A DNA stretch of 64,000 nt from Niallia circulans NBRC 13626 (GTDB taxonomy: Bacteria > Bacillota > Bacilli > Bacillales > Cytobacillaceae): positions 248,001 through 312,000 of the forward strand of contig NZ_BCVE01000001.1 in NCBI RefSeq assembly GCF_001591585.1, in the 5' to 3' direction. Below are positions 25,711-34,550 of this stretch, in pieces. The notes beneath the pieces were generated by a model, which worked only from the letters and a program-made list of their open reading frames with translations, was not told the origin of the DNA and ran no database searches. Position 1 is the first letter of the stretch. The number at the start of each line of letters is the position of its first letter. A program made the translations under genes and the position numbers.

Positions 25711-26451
25711 TTACCATTGTTCACCTTCCCATTCATCCATAATTACTATATCTTCTGTTGCGGCACCTGAACTGGTAATCCCACCATTTTCATAGCTATT
25801 AAGTGGTACTACATAATTATTTTTCTTATCATATCCTTTAACCCCATAATATAGTCCTTCACCATTGTAAGAAATAAAATCTTCCTCCTGATTCTCTATC
25901 TTTATTTGTGCTGCATTCCATATGGCTCCCCATTTATCTGGCACTTTGTATATACCATATGGTTTTCCACTGATTGATACGTCTTCCTCGATTTGAATTG
26001 CTGGTTCATACCATTCACCGCTCCAGCCACTTGTAAAATGTCGGTCTCTTATTAAATAGAAAGTAAGAGTTTCTATCTTTTTTTTGGAATCAAGATTCCA
26101 TAGAAAATAGGATTCTGACTGATTTCCCGCCTTTATCCTCCATATAAGCGGTTCTCCAGTGGTTGATACATAGGTTACTTCCCATTTATTATCTATCCAT
26201 TCTAATAAACTATAGCCATATTGATTATCACTAGAAAGATGTGGAATGAAAATATGCTTTTCATCTAAGGCTCTTTGGTCAAAAACTCTATTTATGTTCA
26301 TTTCACCAGTATCTTCAATCATTTTTCTTATACTAGTTTCATTAGGAAGATCGGATGGAGAGCTTTCGGCTTCCTTTAAGAAAAGAAAAATAAAAAAGCA
26401 TATAGCAATCATGACTACAACTAGTAAATACCATACTCTTTTAAATTTCAT
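25711..26451 (-). CDS. Hypothetical secreted or membrane-anchored protein
   Basis: 246 residues. One hydrophobic N-terminal helix (residues 6-25) anchors a soluble outer domain of beta-strands rich in Trp and Tyr. No lipobox Cys is visible and no family is recognised. It starts right after the stop of the preceding membrane-protein gene (26452), so the two are a unit. The C-terminus is acidic and ends in GEQW. Confidence 0.6.
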   Translation of the reverse strand: MKFKRVWYLLVVVMIAICFFIFLFLKEAESSPSDLPNETSIRKMIEDTGEMNINRVFDQRALDEKHIFIPHLSSDNQYGYSLLEWIDNKWEVTYVSTTGEPLIWRIKAGNQSESYFLWNLDSKKKIETLTFYLIRDRHFTSGWSGEWYEPAIQIEEDVSISGKPYGIYKVPDKWGAIWNAAQIKIENQEEDFISYNGEGLYYGVKGYDKKNNYVVPLNSYENGGITSSGAATEDIVIMDEWEGEQW

Positions 26452-27201
26452 CTAATCTGTTCCCCCTTTTAATACAGATTCAGAGGAGCGAAAATAGTAC
26501 TGACCCTTTTCTGTTGAAATAAGCATCCCCTTTCCATCTCTTTCCATATAAATGGTAGATTCATAGCCAATCCCCCACTTTGGAGTCGCTCCTAAAAGAA
26601 TATAGGGAAAGCGTTCCATTGTCTGATGTGGCATCTGTTCTTCCTCTTCCCATTCTTCCTCCTTAATTTCTGGAAATGATTCATAATACCATTGCTGTGT
26701 ATCCATTTTCCCAATCTCCCAAGAAGACAGACTTTCTATAAACAGCTCTTTATTAAGAACTGCTTGTTTGCCTGAAGGATGAATTAATAGAATGCCAGGA
26801 TTATTTAGTTCAGCTAAAAAAGTCTCTACTTTATTGGTTGGATACAACAAACTCTGTACCAGAGTACTAAGCAAGGTTGTAATAAGAAAAATATAATTTC
26901 CAAAGAATCCAAGCCAAGCAAATGGTCGATACACCTTCCAACGTTCTTTCCGCTTTCCAAAAACCAATATAAGTATCCATACACCAAGTGGTAAAATAGC
27001 TATCTTTACTGGTGTTTCACTAACCATAAATGAAAAGTTAAAGCAAAATAAACCGATGTATAAAATAATGGCCATTTTCCATATAACAGGTTTTTCTGTT
27101 TGTTTTCTATACACATAACATACTGCACCAATAAGTATGCCCCAACCAATTATAGTCATCATACTTGTACTTAACGGAATGGGAATCCAATAATCAAACA
27201 T
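26452..27201 (-). CDS. Hypothetical five-helix membrane protein with cytoplasmic tail
   Basis: 249 residues. About four or five membrane segments precede a ~110-residue soluble C-terminus with an acidic stretch (KEEEWEEEEQ). No family was recognised. The ATG at 27201 has AGGAG six bases upstream; the ATG at 27207 is inside that region. It is the first gene of a leftward pair, and the anchored protein downstream may interact with it. Confidence 0.6.
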   Translation of the reverse strand: MFDYWIPIPLSTSMMTIIGWGILIGAVCYVYRKQTEKPVIWKMAIILYIGLFCFNFSFMVSETPVKIAILPLGVWILILVFGKRKERWKVYRPFAWLGFFGNYIFLITTLLSTLVQSLLYPTNKVETFLAELNNPGILLIHPSGKQAVLNKELFIESLSSWEIGKMDTQQWYYESFPEIKEEEWEEEEQMPHQTMERFPYILLGATPKWGIGYESTIYMERDGKGMLISTEKGQYYFRSSESVLKGGTD

Positions 27202-27386
27202 ATACATCTCCTATAAATCCATTGAATTAATCCTTATTTTAGCACAATTACCAAATAACAACATCTCATTTTGTAAAAAAGTGAATGATATCGTAATTGT
27301 AGAAATAGGATTATATTAGATGGTTTTAAAAGCATATGGTAAGATATTTTTATATGAGTGAATGGAAAATATAAGGAGTGCATGGA

Positions 27387-28001
27387 ATGGAAAATTGGAT
27401 AATAGAAACGATGGAAAATTTTGGATATACAGGTATTTTGATATTGATTATGTTTGAAAATATCTTTCCACCCATCCCTTCGGAAGTTATTTTGACCTTT
27501 GGAGGCGCTATGACTGTAAAGACTAGTATGACCATTACAGGCGTTGTCATCGTATCTACAATTGGTTCTGTACTTGGAGCTATTATTCTTTATTTTATCG
27601 GTTCCTTATTGGATATAAAAAGATTGGAAAAAATTATTGATAAATGGGGCCATATCCTTCGTTTAAAAAGAGATGATTTATATAAAGCAGATCGCTGGTT
27701 TGATAAATTTGGCTATTGGACAGTCTTCTTCTGCCGCTTTATTCCACTTATTCGAAGTTTAATTTCGCTGCCAGCAGGCATGGCAAAAATGAATTTTGGT
27801 ATTTTTCTATTTTTAACAACGATAGGTACATTCACATGGAATTTCGTTCTTATTCGTATTGGAGCAACAGTTGGTGATTCATGGGAAGACATCGTTCATT
27901 ATATGGACATGTACTCCAATGTAGCATACGTGATAATTGCTGTAATAGGTCTTGCTTTTATTGGACAATACATATATAAACGAGTCATTAAGCAAAAATA
28001 A
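27387..28001 (+). CDS. DedA-family membrane protein
   Basis: 204 residues. The DedA fold is marked by FENIFPPIPSE near the N-terminus, the conserved FCRFIPLIRSLISLPAG loop and a C-terminal set of helices. DedA proteins act in lipid and undecaprenyl-phosphate transport across the membrane. AAGGAG is 8 nt before ATG 27387, preferred over the GTG at 27378. It stands alone. Confidence 0.85.
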   Translation: MENWIIETMENFGYTGILILIMFENIFPPIPSEVILTFGGAMTVKTSMTITGVVIVSTIGSVLGAIILYFIGSLLDIKRLEKIIDKWGHILRLKRDDLYKADRWFDKFGYWTVFFCRFIPLIRSLISLPAGMAKMNFGIFLFLTTIGTFTWNFVLIRIGATVGDSWEDIVHYMDMYSNVAYVIIAVIGLAFIGQYIYKRVIKQK

Positions 28002-28002
28002 A

Positions 28003-28200
28003 AGGTCGTGGCTGGGACAAAATAAAATATATAATGGATAAAGAAGAACAATCTCTAATTTAGTGGTGAAACCAATTCGTTCCATTACACTACAGACACT
28101 TGATGAGTCGGGGAGCAAACTAAGCCTCCTCATATAGTGAGGAGGAGGATTGGCGCTTGCCCGATGGAAAGCGAAGTGTATTCAGACAGCGGGTGATTAC
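28003..28200. repeat. GC-richer intergenic repeat-like block
   Basis: A short stretch far richer in G and C than its surroundings, starting GGTCGTGGCTGGGACAAAA, a word I associate with dispersed intergenic repeats in Firmicutes, then a CCTCCTCA/TGAGGAGG hairpin and GGAAAGCGAAGTGTATTCAG. No ORF is convincing. Similar blocks elsewhere in this genome cannot be checked. Confidence 0.5.
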
Positions 28201-28230
28201 CACAAACCTCCTTTCTTAAATTTAATTAAC

Positions 28231-28282
28231 CCCCGAACAACTATACGAATATTTATTAGTGTGTACGTATAATTGTTCGGGG
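28231..28282. repeat. 17-bp stem inverted repeat
   Basis: CCCCGAACAACTATACG (28231-28247) pairs with CGTATAATTGTTCGGGG (28266-28282) with one mismatch and an 18-nt loop. There is no T-run on either side, so it may be a bidirectional terminator or a binding site between the converging DedA and HXXEE genes. Confidence 0.5.
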
Positions 28283-28389
28283 TATATTTGATTGAAAGAC
28301 TTATGTCCTACCCTCTTTTTGTTCCTTTTCATTTCGGTAACAAGATTTCTATTTTCCAACTAATCTATTTTTTAATCCAAAGCGCTATC

Positions 28390-28872
28390 CTAAGAAGGAG
28401 TTATTTTACCACCAATTTTGAACAGAAAAGGAATAAGCGCCACTAAAATAATCCCTACTGTAAATGTGGCAATGACTAACTCATTCCATCTAATTAAATT
28501 TATGGAAAACATATGATAGATTACGAATGAATTGATTGGAAGGTTAAGTAATAAACCAGTAAGAAGTCCAGGTGCATACTTTTTCAAGAAAATAGTTGCA
28601 ACAAGATGAGGAAAAATAGCATTTAATATCATTGAACCTAAAAATCCAACAAAAATCCATTTCGCTAACACTGATTCTGGCCAGTATAAAAAGCTGGTTG
28701 CAGACACATAAGCTAATATAGTTACAAAAATAACAGCAATATAGAATTCACTTGAAGTAACTGGCTTTTGAAACCTCGAAGATTGCTGAGACCATTTAGG
28801 AAGCCAAATTGCCTCTTCTATATTATGAAGTGTAATAGCAAAACAAAAAAGTAGTATATGAGAATAGTCCAT
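28390..28872 (-). CDS. HXXEE-domain membrane protein
   Basis: 160 residues with five or so membrane helices. HNIEEAIWLP near residue 16 fits the HXXEE signature that names the family, with conserved histidines later (FPHLVATIF). The charged residues suggest a metal site within the membrane. Function is unknown. It begins with AAAGGGAT before the ATG. Confidence 0.75.
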   Translation of the reverse strand: MDYSHILLFCFAITLHNIEEAIWLPKWSQQSSRFQKPVTSSEFYIAVIFVTILAYVSATSFLYWPESVLAKWIFVGFLGSMILNAIFPHLVATIFLKKYAPGLLTGLLLNLPINSFVIYHMFSINLIRWNELVIATFTVGIILVALIPFLFKIGGKITPS

Positions 28873-28917
28873 ATCCCTTTACTCCACCCTTAAAGTAATT
28901 TTTCCATTTATCCGGAC

Positions 28918-29096
28918 TTAATTTTTATGTTTCCAAATAATCCGGTTTAAAGAATAGTATGCTGCGACAATTAAGAGAAAAATAAGATATACATTTACTG
29001 GATGTGTGTCGATAATTCTTCCATGTAAAAAGGCAAACAAGAAATGACAATTATCCCAAGAACGAATATCTTTACTACTAATCTTTCATCCTTCAT
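28918..29096 (-). pseudogene. Frameshifted small two-helix membrane protein
   Basis: ATG at 29094-29096 with GTGGAG upstream opens MKDERLVVKIFVLGIIVISC, which then runs into a stop in frame. Adding one T in the TTT run near 29030 continues as FAFLHGRIIDTHPVNVYLIF and a second hydrophobic helix ending at 28918. That would give a 59-residue protein. The single-base loss is either a real mutation or a sequence error. Confidence 0.5.
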
Positions 29097-29170
29097 CCAT
29101 TATTCTCCACATTCTCAGATGATTATAGAAAGCACTTTGTCTTTCCTATAAATAATGGAAAGTTATAGCT

Positions 29171-29506
29171 TTAATCAGGCTTCTTTAAGTTTGCAGCTTG
29201 AATTATGACTGCTGTCAAACCAGTATCAGATCCTGTTTCATGCCATTCTCCTTGCTCCCAAAAGACTGCCTCCCCTTTCTTTATAAGAAGCTTCCTATTA
29301 TCGGTATCTCTAACCCAGCCTTCACCCTCGACTACATGGAACAGCTGTGGAACCGGTGCTGGATGATTACCTAATATTCCTTTTGGACCAAGCGTTATTA
29401 TCCCAATATTCGTAGCTTCTTCTGTTTTCATGATTTTACAATAGCTAGCAGAAACAGAATTGTATTGCTCTATGCTTTTTCCTTCCCCAATTGTAATTAA
29501 TTTCAT
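29171..29506 (-). CDS. Cupin-domain protein
   Basis: 111 residues forming one small beta-barrel: LGNHPAPVPQLFHVVEGEGW and GEAVFWEQGEWHETG approximate the two cupin motifs, with H and E metal ligands. Cupins bind metals and act as enzymes or storage/regulatory domains; the substrate is unknown. No operon link is evident. Confidence 0.8.
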   Translation of the reverse strand: MKLITIGEGKSIEQYNSVSASYCKIMKTEEATNIGIITLGPKGILGNHPAPVPQLFHVVEGEGWVRDTDNRKLLIKKGEAVFWEQGEWHETGSDTGLTAVIIQAANLKKPD

Positions 29507-29546
29507 TTACCATAATCCTTTCTTTTTATCGGCACAGAATAAACAG

Positions 29547-29888
29547 TTATTTATACGTTTTTATTTTCGTCATAAAATCCTCTATATCCTCACTAATAAG
29601 CTGTTTAAATTTTATTGTATCCTTTTTATACTTTATCGTTATATATTGATTCATTAAATTTCGCGTTAACTGAATTGCTTCTATATTTGCATAATCAAAA
29701 CTTTCGATTAGTTCATTTCCAGGAATGGAGTCTGCACAGAAAATTAATCGTTTTTCTGTTGCTGCCAGCATTCCTGGACGCACTATTTTTTTATAAATAA
29801 ACACTTCCAATGAGCATCTAATAGATCCTTGTATCGTTTCGTTTTTCTTTAGTTGTTGGTGCAATATTTGCAAATCTGCTATCATCAT
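29547..29888 (-). CDS. PH-domain protein (YokE-like)
   Basis: 113 residues. A helix is followed by a PH-like beta sandwich: GMLAATEKRLIFCADSI and ANIEAIQLTRNLMNQYITIK, typical of small bacterial PH proteins of the YokE type. Function is unknown; a lipid or protein-binding role is conceivable. A GGAGG site precedes the double ATG. Confidence 0.72.
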   Translation of the reverse strand: MMIADLQILHQQLKKNETIQGSIRCSLEVFIYKKIVRPGMLAATEKRLIFCADSIPGNELIESFDYANIEAIQLTRNLMNQYITIKYKKDTIKFKQLISEDIEDFMTKIKTYK

Positions 29889-29956
29889 TTCTTCCTCCTT
29901 CGCCTTTTAAATTACTTTACGGCTGAAGTCGGCAAAAGATTCCTAATCTATTAACC

Positions 29957-30499
29957 TTAATCATTAGGATTAATGATAGCCAGAATTTGATGGTCTTTCC
30001 ACTCTCCGTTTATTTTCACATTGCTTTTGGCTACTCCCTCTTTGTGAAACCCAGCCTTTTCCAGTACGCGAATCGAGCCAATATTATGGGGCATCACTCC
30101 TGCTTCTAATCGATGTAGACTAAGTGTATGGAAGGCATAATCAACTAATTTTTTCACAGCAAGAGTCATATAGCCTTTGCCGTTACTGTCTTTATCAAGA
30201 ACATAACCAACAATAGCATTATGTGCCGGCTCTCGTCTTACCATATATAAATTAACACTTCCAATTAACTCATTGGACTCTTGTAGAAAAATGCCAAAAT
30301 GATAATCAATGTCTTGCTTTGCATTTTCTTTCCATGTGTTAATAAGCTGCTGTTGAAAATTCAATGTATAGAACTCTTCCTTGCGAGCAATCGAATATTC
30401 CTTAAAGAAATCTCGATTTTTTAATTCGAGCTTCCATAGTCCCTCTGCATCCTTTTCCTCTAATAATCTTATGTAAATAGAATCAGTTGTTTGAACCAT
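29957..30499 (-). CDS. GNAT N-acetyltransferase (RimJ/RimL type)
   Basis: 180 residues with the GNAT core: ELIGSVNLYMVR, VGYVLDKDSNGKGYMTLAVKK broken here at 20 and LHRLEAGVMPHNIGSIRVLE. The acceptor may be a ribosomal or other protein N-terminus, a polyamine or a drug. It is the first of a run of leftward genes. A GAGGTGG site lies near the start. Confidence 0.85.
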   Translation of the reverse strand: MVQTTDSIYIRLLEEKDAEGLWKLELKNRDFFKEYSIARKEEFYTLNFQQQLINTWKENAKQDIDYHFGIFLQESNELIGSVNLYMVRREPAHNAIVGYVLDKDSNGKGYMTLAVKKLVDYAFHTLSLHRLEAGVMPHNIGSIRVLEKAGFHKEGVAKSNVKINGEWKDHQILAIINPND

Positions 30500-30716
30500 T
30501 TTTTATCCACCTCTCTAAATCCTATTTGTAATCATCTTTACAAATGAATACTACAAAATTTTCTAGAAATAATAAATGCAATTTATCATTTGATTTTCTG
30601 CTTTTTAAACTAGGTTATAATGAATATCTTTCTAGCAAAAAAAGGTAATTGCAAAGTGACTATATTAAAGGTCTTTTTTTCTATTGGTTAAATTTGATTG
30701 CGTAAAATTTATATTC

Positions 30717-31391
30717 CTATAAAAAGTTGATATTTTCCATTTCTTCGAGACGATTGTTTTTAATCTGAAAAACATTATTTCCTTCTACAGCCATTAACCG
30801 ATTGTTATAAAAATACATTCCTGTACCTTCGTCTATTCCAAAATGTTCATGGGGCTGAAACTTAATAACAGCTTTCCTTAAATGATTTTCATCCATCCAT
30901 TCACTAAAATGAACAGCAATAACCGTGTTTTTCAACAGCCCTAATCCTGTTTGCCACTTAAAAATTCGATCTTCATTGTCATTTGCTGAAATGATACAAT
31001 GCTCCATACTAATTAGAGCTCCAGCAGAAAAACCAGCAATTGGTACTCCTGCTGAAAATTGTTCTTTGAGAATCCTTGATAAAGTAGTCTCGACAATATA
31101 CTTTGCATAATGTTCCGTATTACCACCACCGATGATAATCCCGGCACTATTCTTTAGCAGTTCAGCGGCCTCTTTCTCTGAAATAGTTGGCAAAGGGATA
31201 AATTGGAATTCTGTTATTCCATTTTCCACTAATATTTTTGTATACTTGGGCATATATTCCTTCCAGTTTGGTCTATCGATAATTAGCAAAGAAATTTTTC
31301 CTGTTCGTACCGAGATCAGTTCGGAAAATTTTCTTGCCATTTTATATGTAAATGGCGGGCCGCCGCCAAATAAGAATAAATGTCTATCCAT
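30717..31391 (-). CDS. Peptidase S51-type (cyanophycinase/PepE-like) protein
   Basis: 224 residues of the Class I amidotransferase-like fold. GGGNTEHYAKY and IAGFSAGALISMEH contain the nucleophile elbow, with Ser in GFSAGA and a His near HFSEWMDENHL. S51 enzymes are Ser-dependent dipeptidases such as PepE or cyanophycinase-like hydrolases. The gene overlaps the histidine phosphatase gene by 8 bp and is likely co-expressed. Confidence 0.78.
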   Translation of the reverse strand: MDRHLFLFGGGPPFTYKMARKFSELISVRTGKISLLIIDRPNWKEYMPKYTKILVENGITEFQFIPLPTISEKEAAELLKNSAGIIIGGGNTEHYAKYIVETTLSRILKEQFSAGVPIAGFSAGALISMEHCIISANDNEDRIFKWQTGLGLLKNTVIAVHFSEWMDENHLRKAVIKFQPHEHFGIDEGTGMYFYNNRLMAVEGNNVFQIKNNRLEEMENINFL

Positions 31392-31977
31392 TATTATCCT
31401 CCCATATTCTCTGAACCGTTATTAATTGATTTCCTTTAAATATTAATTTATAAATATCAGGCATCTCTAAATTCTTCCAAAATGAATAATCATAGTCCTT
31501 TGAAAAATAATTCATGATTAAAACCATGATATTTCCATGTGTTCCGATAACAATTTTTTTATTTTCATATTGCTTTAGTATTTGAAATAAAGCTTGGACT
31601 CCTCTTTGTTGGGCTGTTATATTAGACTCTCCACCATCCCAGAAAAAGGTTTCCTCTCTCCAAACTTTTTCGATGGCAGTATTAAAATCAGGAATAGATC
31701 CTTTTGCCAATTTACGTTCTCTAAATTCGGAGATAAGCTTGATATCTGTTTGAAAATATTCTGCAATTCCTTCTATTGTCTGAATCGCTCTCTTATATGG
31801 GCTCGATAAAACGATATCGATAGCTTCCTTTTCCATTCGTTTAGCTACTTGTTTAGCATCCGAGCTGCCTTTCTCCGACAAAGGTCTGCCTCTTTCATCT
31901 TCGGAATAAATGGAGTGTGCATGCCTGACAAAATAAATCGTTGTTCTAGATTCCAAATTGCTCATCCCATCCAGCAT
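31384..31977 (-). CDS. Histidine phosphatase family protein
   Basis: 197 residues. FVRHAHSI near residue 17 carries the phosphohistidine, SSPYKRAIQT the Arg and GTHGNIMVLIM the second His: a complete active site. Activity is a broad phosphomonoesterase or a specific phosphosugar phosphatase. It differs from the paralogue at 15077-15646, which lacks the second His. It lies between a GNAT gene and the S51 gene with 1-8 bp spacing, so one operon is likely. Confidence 0.85.
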   Translation of the reverse strand: MLDGMSNLESRTTIYFVRHAHSIYSEDERGRPLSEKGSSDAKQVAKRMEKEAIDIVLSSPYKRAIQTIEGIAEYFQTDIKLISEFRERKLAKGSIPDFNTAIEKVWREETFFWDGGESNITAQQRGVQALFQILKQYENKKIVIGTHGNIMVLIMNYFSKDYDYSFWKNLEMPDIYKLIFKGNQLITVQRIWEDNNG

Positions 31978-31980
31978 TTT

Positions 31981-32511
31981 TTATTCATCTTTCAGAATAG
32001 AGTATACATTTATATCAAACGCCTTTCCATTCTGTTCATAGTACTTTCTCAAAACACCTTCATGCTGAAAGCCAAGCTTTTGAATAAGTTTATTTGATGC
32101 TTCGTTTTCTAAATAAATCATCGCTCCTACCCGATTTAAATGAAGCTCTTCTAATGCATAGGAGACAACTTTTTGGACTGCTTCAGCTGTATAACCAGAG
32201 CGCCCATATTCAGGATGGATTTCATATCCGATTTCTGCTCGTTTATGAGAAAGTACTAAATTGTTTAAACCAAGTGTACCAATAAGTCGGGTAGTCCCTT
32301 TGAGCTGCATGCCCCATCTAATTCCTCGTTGATTTTCAAAGTTATTAGAAAAATGCCCTATTAATGCTTCTACTTGCTCTATACTTGTAAATGCCTCTTG
32401 CCCATAATACTGCATGACTTCTTTATTAGAAAAATAAGCAAATAAATCCCCAGCATCCTCTTTCTCAATCTCTCTTAATAGCAATCTCTCTGTTTCTAAT
32501 ATTGGAAACAT
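31981..32511 (-). CDS. GNAT N-acetyltransferase (RimJ/RimL type)
   Basis: 176 residues. TERLLLREIEKEDAGDLFAY at the N-terminus, then IGYEIHPEYGRSGYTAEAVQ and LHLNRVGAMIYLENEASNKL are the acetyl-CoA binding GNAT motifs. This subgroup modifies protein N-termini or small molecules. It is directly upstream of the histidine phosphatase gene, with a short gap. Start context AAGGATG is weak. Confidence 0.85.
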   Translation of the reverse strand: MFPILETERLLLREIEKEDAGDLFAYFSNKEVMQYYGQEAFTSIEQVEALIGHFSNNFENQRGIRWGMQLKGTTRLIGTLGLNNLVLSHKRAEIGYEIHPEYGRSGYTAEAVQKVVSYALEELHLNRVGAMIYLENEASNKLIQKLGFQHEGVLRKYYEQNGKAFDINVYSILKDE

Positions 32512-32773
32512 CCTTATTCCCCCTTTTCTCTGTTGATCTTTATTTTACCATAATTTTCTTATTATAAGGGATAGCCTTAGATTATCCTAGGGGAACTATT
32601 TTAAATATTTTCACTTCCCTTCAATTTTTTATTCTCATCCAAACATTTGGTTAAAATAGACAGAATCCAGATTATAAATCATTCTTCCTTAAAAAATGTC
32701 TGACTATCTATACATTTTATATGTAGAAAACGTTTTTCTTTTTCTTTTATTTTCCATTACAATTATTAATGCA

Positions 32774-32782
32774 TGTTATAAT
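32774..32782 (+). promoter_or_regulatory. Extended -10 promoter of the SpoIISA-like gene
   Basis: TGTTATAAT with TG one base before the hexamer (extended -10) lies 31 bp before the TTG start. A palindromic GAAAACGTTTTT stretch near 32728-32741 upstream is only a weak CcpA-box lookalike. Otherwise 32512-32773 is AT-rich with no gene. Confidence 0.5.
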
Positions 32783-32813
32783 AGTTGGTAAGCGATTAAA
32801 GGGAGGATAAACA

Positions 32814-33644
32814 TTGGCGGCAATCTATTTTGTTTTTATTACGGCAATGATTTTATTGATTGTTCTTTCACTCATCTATTTTTGGTGGCGAACAGATAAA
32901 TATGTGGAAAATCTCCAAGCAATTCGAAAATCATATTATGTTTTATTTTTTCTCCTTGTTTGCCTTGGAATTTTGACAAAGCAGCTGCAAATGGCTGACT
33001 GGACCATGATTTTATCATTAGCATGTGCAGCAGTGTTCATTGATATTGCGGTTTTTCAAACACCTGATATTCTTAAAATTTGGAATACTGAATTTCAACA
33101 TAGTAATTATATTCGGAAAACGATTCGCAAAAATGAAGAAGTATTAGGCTACAATGCTAAAAAGGTTCAGAACTTCACTGAAGTTATTTCCAAAACAGCT
33201 GATCATTTTATGGAACGCAATCTTCCCCAGCATTGGCGTCAATATAAAGATGAATTACGGACCTATTTAAACCTATACGCAGACACATTTCAATTTCATA
33301 TTGCGATTTTCCCTTTTGCGATTAGTGCAAGTGCGGAAGATTTAAAGCAAAACTTAGAATCTGCTTTTAATAGTGTAGAAATTTGCTATAATATTAGCTT
33401 TTTAGACAGAGAAGTGAAAGAAAATGTTATTCAAGATCTTCTCGCTGGAAAAAGTATCCCCTTAAAAGATCCAGAAAGTAATATAAATAATGAGGATTTA
33501 GTTAAAAATGTTTTCATCGTTGCATATTATGGGGAAAGTTACAATATGTTGATAGGTATCAGCTCCCAGTTCGTGGAAGTGGACGGAATTGACGCTTCCC
33601 ACATTCTTAATTTAGCACAAATTTTCGATTGGTACATGGTTTAA
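32814..33644 (+). CDS. spoIISA: SpoIISA-family membrane toxin
   Basis: 276 residues. Three membrane segments (about residues 4-24, 38-56 and 62-83) precede a cytosolic GAF-like domain, the architecture of SpoIISA. IRKSYYVLFFLL and AVFIDIAVFQTPDILKIWNTE closely follow the B. cereus homologue (IRKTWYGLF, then IFVDIAF, ISEIW). SpoIISA damages the membrane unless neutralised by its partner. The start is TTG at 32814-32816, with GGGAGG 8 nt upstream. The small adjacent gene is the expected antitoxin. Confidence 0.85.
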   Translation: MAAIYFVFITAMILLIVLSLIYFWWRTDKYVENLQAIRKSYYVLFFLLVCLGILTKQLQMADWTMILSLACAAVFIDIAVFQTPDILKIWNTEFQHSNYIRKTIRKNEEVLGYNAKKVQNFTEVISKTADHFMERNLPQHWRQYKDELRTYLNLYADTFQFHIAIFPFAISASAEDLKQNLESAFNSVEICYNISFLDREVKENVIQDLLAGKSIPLKDPESNINNEDLVKNVFIVAYYGESYNMLIGISSQFVEVDGIDASHILNLAQIFDWYMV

Positions 33645-33787
33645 GGCTCCTTTTTACCTGTTTTGTAGTATAATAATATGTAGAAAAAAATGCATGAGCA
33701 AAATTTCACGATCTAAAGATTTATAGTTTTGGAGATTAATAGCTTGTGCCGGATTTTATAAAATTTTTCTATAAAGGAGGAATTGAT

Positions 33788-33970
33788 ATGGCAGAAAAAA
33801 AGAAAACTGCAATTGCTTCCACTCCTACACCATTCAATAAACCAAAGAACCAATCAAAAAAATCAATGAATCCGAATAGGAGAAAGATGACAGTAGCAGT
33901 ATCAGAAACATTTGAAGATATTCATGACATGAATAAGAAAGCATTAAACTTACTAGCTAAACGTGCCTAA
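33788..33970 (+). CDS. SpoIISB-like small antitoxin
   Basis: 60 residues, basic and Pro-rich at the N-terminus, then NPNRRKMTVAVSETFEDIHD and a final helix (MNKKALNLLAKRA). SpoIISB is similarly short and disordered, wrapping around the toxin domain. Identity with B. subtilis SpoIISB is low, so the call rests mostly on size, charge and position, 143 bp after the toxin. ATG 33788 has AAAGGAGG upstream; the earlier start at 33746 lacks support. A strong terminator follows. Confidence 0.6.
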   Translation: MAEKKKTAIASTPTPFNKPKNQSKKSMNPNRRKMTVAVSETFEDIHDMNKKALNLLAKRA

Positions 33971-33976
33971 TGAAAC

Positions 33977-34049
33977 AGAGTCTTTAGACAAGGAGGGGAA
34001 TTTCTGCTCTAAAAAATTCCTCTCCTTGTCTAAGACTCTTCTTTTTTTC
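33977..34049 (+). terminator. Long hairpin terminator after the antitoxin
   Basis: AGAGTCTTTAGACAAGGAG (33977-33995) and the following GGAATTT pair with AAATTCCT and CTCCTTGTCTAAGACTCT, then TTCTTTTTTT. A stem of about 24 pairs ends the SpoIISAB transcript before the third ORF. Confidence 0.85.
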
Positions 34050-34395
34050 CGGTATATATTAAAATCTGTGAGATGTGCGGCTTAATATATGATAAATGGT
34101 AAATGATTGATTAAAAATAGGTTTGGAAATTCCCCACTAATTTTTTGAAAGCAAGCTGTAGCTTTTTTGCATTATTTTATCAGACGAACAACTACCACCA
34201 TTTATTGTTTATTTTCTTGCTGCTATATTTATCATCCTGTATTTCGTTTCCTGAATGCTCACTGCAGAAAAATAATAATTCAACGAGGAATGCTGCAAAT
34301 AACAATTTACAAGCTAATGATTAGAAAAATTACTTGTATAAAAACACTAATTATACGGACAACCTATAAATAAAAAGTCACGAGGCTATTTTTGT

Positions 34396-34530
34396 ATGAC
34401 ATTAATAAGAAAACAAAGCCAGAATCCCAATAGACGGCATATGTCTGTACCAGCCATGCATTTTTCTGTTTCCGTATACAATAAACAGGCTTTAGCTATT
34501 TTAGAAACGATTGAAAAAAGAAAAAGATGA
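34396..34530 (+). CDS. Second SpoIISB-like antitoxin paralogue (SpoIISC-like)
   Basis: A 44-residue frame from ATG 34396-34398 to TGA 34528-34530. Its core NPNRRHMSVP and NKQALAILE parallels NPNRRKMTVA and NKKALNLLA of the adjacent 60-residue protein, with the same spacing of about 20 residues, so the two are paralogues. B. subtilis has a third gene, spoIISC, of 45 residues in the same position and size class. The ribosome site (GAGG, 10 nt) is weak and a terminator lies between them, so separate expression is implied. It is too short for routine gene calls. Confidence 0.55.
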   Translation: MTLIRKQSQNPNRRHMSVPAMHFSVSVYNKQALAILETIEKRKR

Positions 34531-34550
34531 TCCTTTTCCTTCCATCGCCA

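Noticed and set aside
32728-32741. cre-like palindrome upstream of the SpoIISA-like gene
   Set aside because: Deviates from the cre consensus at two or more positions and may be chance in AT-rich DNA.
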